A stretch of DNA of 6,024 nucleotides, taken from positions 1-6,024 of the forward strand of contig JACMKY010000689.1 of the NCBI GenBank assembly GCA_014379925.1, in the 5' to 3' direction. Below, one piece after another: positions 4,538 through 6,024 of this stretch. This stretch comes from Cytophagales bacterium (GTDB lineage: Bacteria; Bacteroidota; Bacteroidia; Cytophagales; ES-bin-26). The position numbers were made by a program, and so were the translations under genes. The notes under the pieces are model-generated. The model saw nothing but the letters and a program-made list of their open reading frames with translations. It searched no databases and was not told where the DNA came from. Position 1 is the stretch's first letter, and the number at the start of each line of letters is the position of its first letter.

Positions 4538-6024
4538 TCAGAATAATTCGGCGGATACGCGCTGCACAAAGGCAGTGAACGTGTGTTCCTCCCCGGTTTG
4601 GGCGTGCGTCAGCGTGAACAGTACGTCCATGGTTTCCCCGTCGGGTCGGCGGATGGCCATTTCCGTGCGCACATCCACCGGTTTTTCCTGGTTGTTTTTC
4701 CGGTAAAAGGCCGCGAATGCCTGCTCCTCGATCACCAGCCGGAGTGGCACCAAGGCCTGGATGGATTTCCCGAGCACTTCCGCGCGGGGCAGGTTCCACA
4801 GCTCTTCGGCTACCCGGTTGAAAAATTCGATTTTGCCGCGTTGGTCAAAGGTGATCACCCCGTCCACGCAGCCTTCCAGGATGGCGATGTTCTTCTGCTT
4901 CTCCGCCTCCATCTGCCGGAGCTGGTTTTTCACGTCGGCCAGTGCTTCATCGAGTTGTTGGGCGAGGTTGTTCTTCGCCTCCTGCAGTTCAACCGTGTTC
5001 TGGCGCAGAGATTCTCCCTGCCGGGCCAGTTCTTCCTCTTTCCGGCGCATGTCCTCCTGCACGATTCGCATCTCCCCGGCGTGCTGGTGCAACACTTCCT
5101 CCTGCGTTTTCAGGTGTTCATTCAACTGGCGGGACTCCTGGAGCAGGCGGTGGGTCTGCTCGTTGTTCTTCACCGTCGAGAGGGTAGCCGCCAGGTTTTC
5201 GGCCAGCTTCTCCACAAAAGCGATTTCGTGGGGCGCAAAGGGACGGAAACTGGCCAATTCCAACACCCCCTGCGTGGCCGCGTTGGTTTTGAGCGGCACG
5301 ATCAGCAAAGCCCGCGGGTTGGCCCCTCCCAGGCCGGAAGTGATGCTGGCGTACTGGTCGGGAATGTCGGTGAGGTACAACGTATCGCCTTCCCGGGCGG
5401 CCTGACCAACCAATCCCTCGCCCATACCCCATTGTTGCCGGACCCACTTTTTGCGTTCCCAGGCGTAGGTGGCGATCCTGGCCAGGAAAATGTTCGCCGG
5501 GTCCTCGTCGCGGAGCACGAACAGGGCCCCTTGGTTGATTCGCAGGTACTTGACGAGGTTGAGCAAAAAGTCTTCCCCGAGGGTCGGGACGTCCGTGCCA
5601 TTGAGCCGCAGGACGTCGGCAAACCGGGCGTAACCTTCGTTGGTCCAGCGCTGGATTTTTTCTTCCTCGGCAACTTTCAGCAGCTTGTTGCGCATCAGCC
5701 ACAGCGAATGGCCCAGTCGATCCTGTTCGTCGCGCTGCTGGTGGTCCAGGTCAAAGTTTCCGTCGCCGATCCGTTCAATGAACCCGGCCAGTACCCGCTG
5801 GTGTTCGAGGATGCCATTGATGGCGGCGGCTACTTTCCCCAACCGGTCCGGGCGGTCATAGGCCACCCGTTGCGACAGGTTTCCGACGGCGGCCAGCCCG
5901 GCGACCCGTTCGATTTGTTCGAGCGGCTGCCGGAAATGAGTGGCGTGCACGCGGTAGAGTCGGAATAGAACGGCCAGCATCGTCAATCCAACCGTGGCCA
6001 TCAGCAGAGAGGACCATTCTTTTA
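4538..6024 (-). CDS. Membrane sensor protein with TM-HAMP-GAF-coiled coil-PAS, 5' end beyond the right edge
   Basis: This is the C-terminal part of a sensor. The first ATG in view is at 6001, but the frame stays open to the edge and adds KEWSSLL upstream. That ATG lies inside a transmembrane helix (SSLLMATVGLTMLAVLFRL), so the true start is outside the window. Counting from that Met, a HAMP domain lies at about 22-70 (PLEQIERVAGLAAVGNLSQR). A second HAMP-like segment lies at 71-118 (IERIGDGNFDLD, DRLGHSLWLMRNKL). A GAF domain follows at about 138-277, with GMGEGLVGQAAREG and TLYLTDIPDQY. A Glu/Gln-rich coiled coil spans about 280-370. A PAS domain fills 371-487 (DGVITFDQRGKIEFFNRVAEEL). There is no histidine kinase, receiver, GGDEF or MCP signalling domain. 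The missing N-terminus presumably carries a first membrane helix and an extracytoplasmic sensor region. It lies 35 bp upstream of the next gene and may feed a signal to the che proteins by protein contact. The ligands of GAF and PAS cannot be told from the sequence. Confidence 0.92.
   Translation of the reverse strand, partial: KEWSSLLMATVGLTMLAVLFRLYRVHATHFRQPLEQIERVAGLAAVGNLSQRVAYDRPDRLGKVAAAINGILEHQRVLAGFIERIGDGNFDLDHQQRDEQDRLGHSLWLMRNKLLKVAEEEKIQRWTNEGYARFADVLRLNGTDVPTLGEDFLLNLVKYLRINQGALFVLRDEDPANIFLARIATYAWERKKWVRQQWGMGEGLVGQAAREGDTLYLTDIPDQYASITSGLGGANPRALLIVPLKTNAATQGVLELASFRPFAPHEIAFVEKLAENLAATLSTVKNNEQTHRLLQESRQLNEHLKTQEEVLHQHAGEMRIVQEDMRRKEEELARQGESLRQNTVELQEAKNNLAQQLDEALADVKNQLRQMEAEKQKNIAILEGCVDGVITFDQRGKIEFFNRVAEELWNLPRAEVLGKSIQALVPLRLVIEEQAFAAFYRKNNQEKPVDVRTEMAIRRPDGETMDVLFTLTHAQTGEEHTFTAFVQRVSAELF

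Noticed and set aside
3942..4706. Plus-strand open frame (254 codons) spanning the 308-residue gene and the sensor 3' end
   Set aside because: It is antisense to two coding regions, has no recognisable motif, and runs against the direction of every supported gene.
4583..5968. Long open frame on the plus strand (461 codons) opposite the sensor gene
   Set aside because: It is exactly antisense to a protein with clear HAMP, GAF and PAS motifs. Its translation shows no family features, and GC-rich codon bias readily opens the opposite strand.
5999..6001. ATG at 6001 as the true start of the sensor gene
   Set aside because: It falls in the middle of a hydrophobic transmembrane helix, and the frame stays open to the window edge, so the gene is truncated by the window.

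Overview
All genes in this window lie on the minus strand and read from the right end toward the left. They form a single chemosensory (che) gene cluster. The likely host is a Bacteroidota bacterium, probably of the Cytophagales or Saprospirales type. Four observations point there: no gene start is preceded by a recognisable Shine-Dalgarno sequence, the HAMP-GAF-coiled coil-PAS sensor is of a style common in that phylum, the coding DNA is GC-rich, and one intergenic region holds period-7 tandem repeats. This assignment is inference; there is no rRNA or other marker gene.

Layout in transcription order: (1) the 3'-terminal part of a membrane sensor (window end to 4538) with a transmembrane helix, two HAMP-like segments, GAF, a long coiled coil and PAS, but no kinase or methyl-accepting domain. 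(2) An unnamed 308-residue soluble helical protein (4502-3576) with a CheZ-like D-x3-Q helix motif and a short C-terminal tail. (3) A small STAS-domain protein (3572-3255) lacking the usual phospho-serine. (4) A single-domain CheY (3246-2881). (5) A CheA histidine kinase (2878-839). (6) A 133-bp spacer made largely of heptamer repeats. (7) A CheW adaptor (705-208). (8) The first 58 codons of a methyl-accepting chemotaxis protein (174 to the left edge).

Genes 2 to 5 are packed with gaps of 3, 8 and 2 bp, so they are probably translationally coupled. The core logic is conventional: the receptor and CheW control CheA, and CheA phosphorylates CheY. The STAS protein, the CheZ-like candidate and the output-less GAF/PAS sensor are the unusual parts. 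They suggest extra inputs or a phosphate-removal step in this pathway. No cheR, cheB, cheC, cheD or classical cheZ is visible in the window.

No RNA genes, insertion sequences, CRISPR arrays or convincing intrinsic terminators were seen. The many long plus-strand open frames are antisense shadows of these genes.
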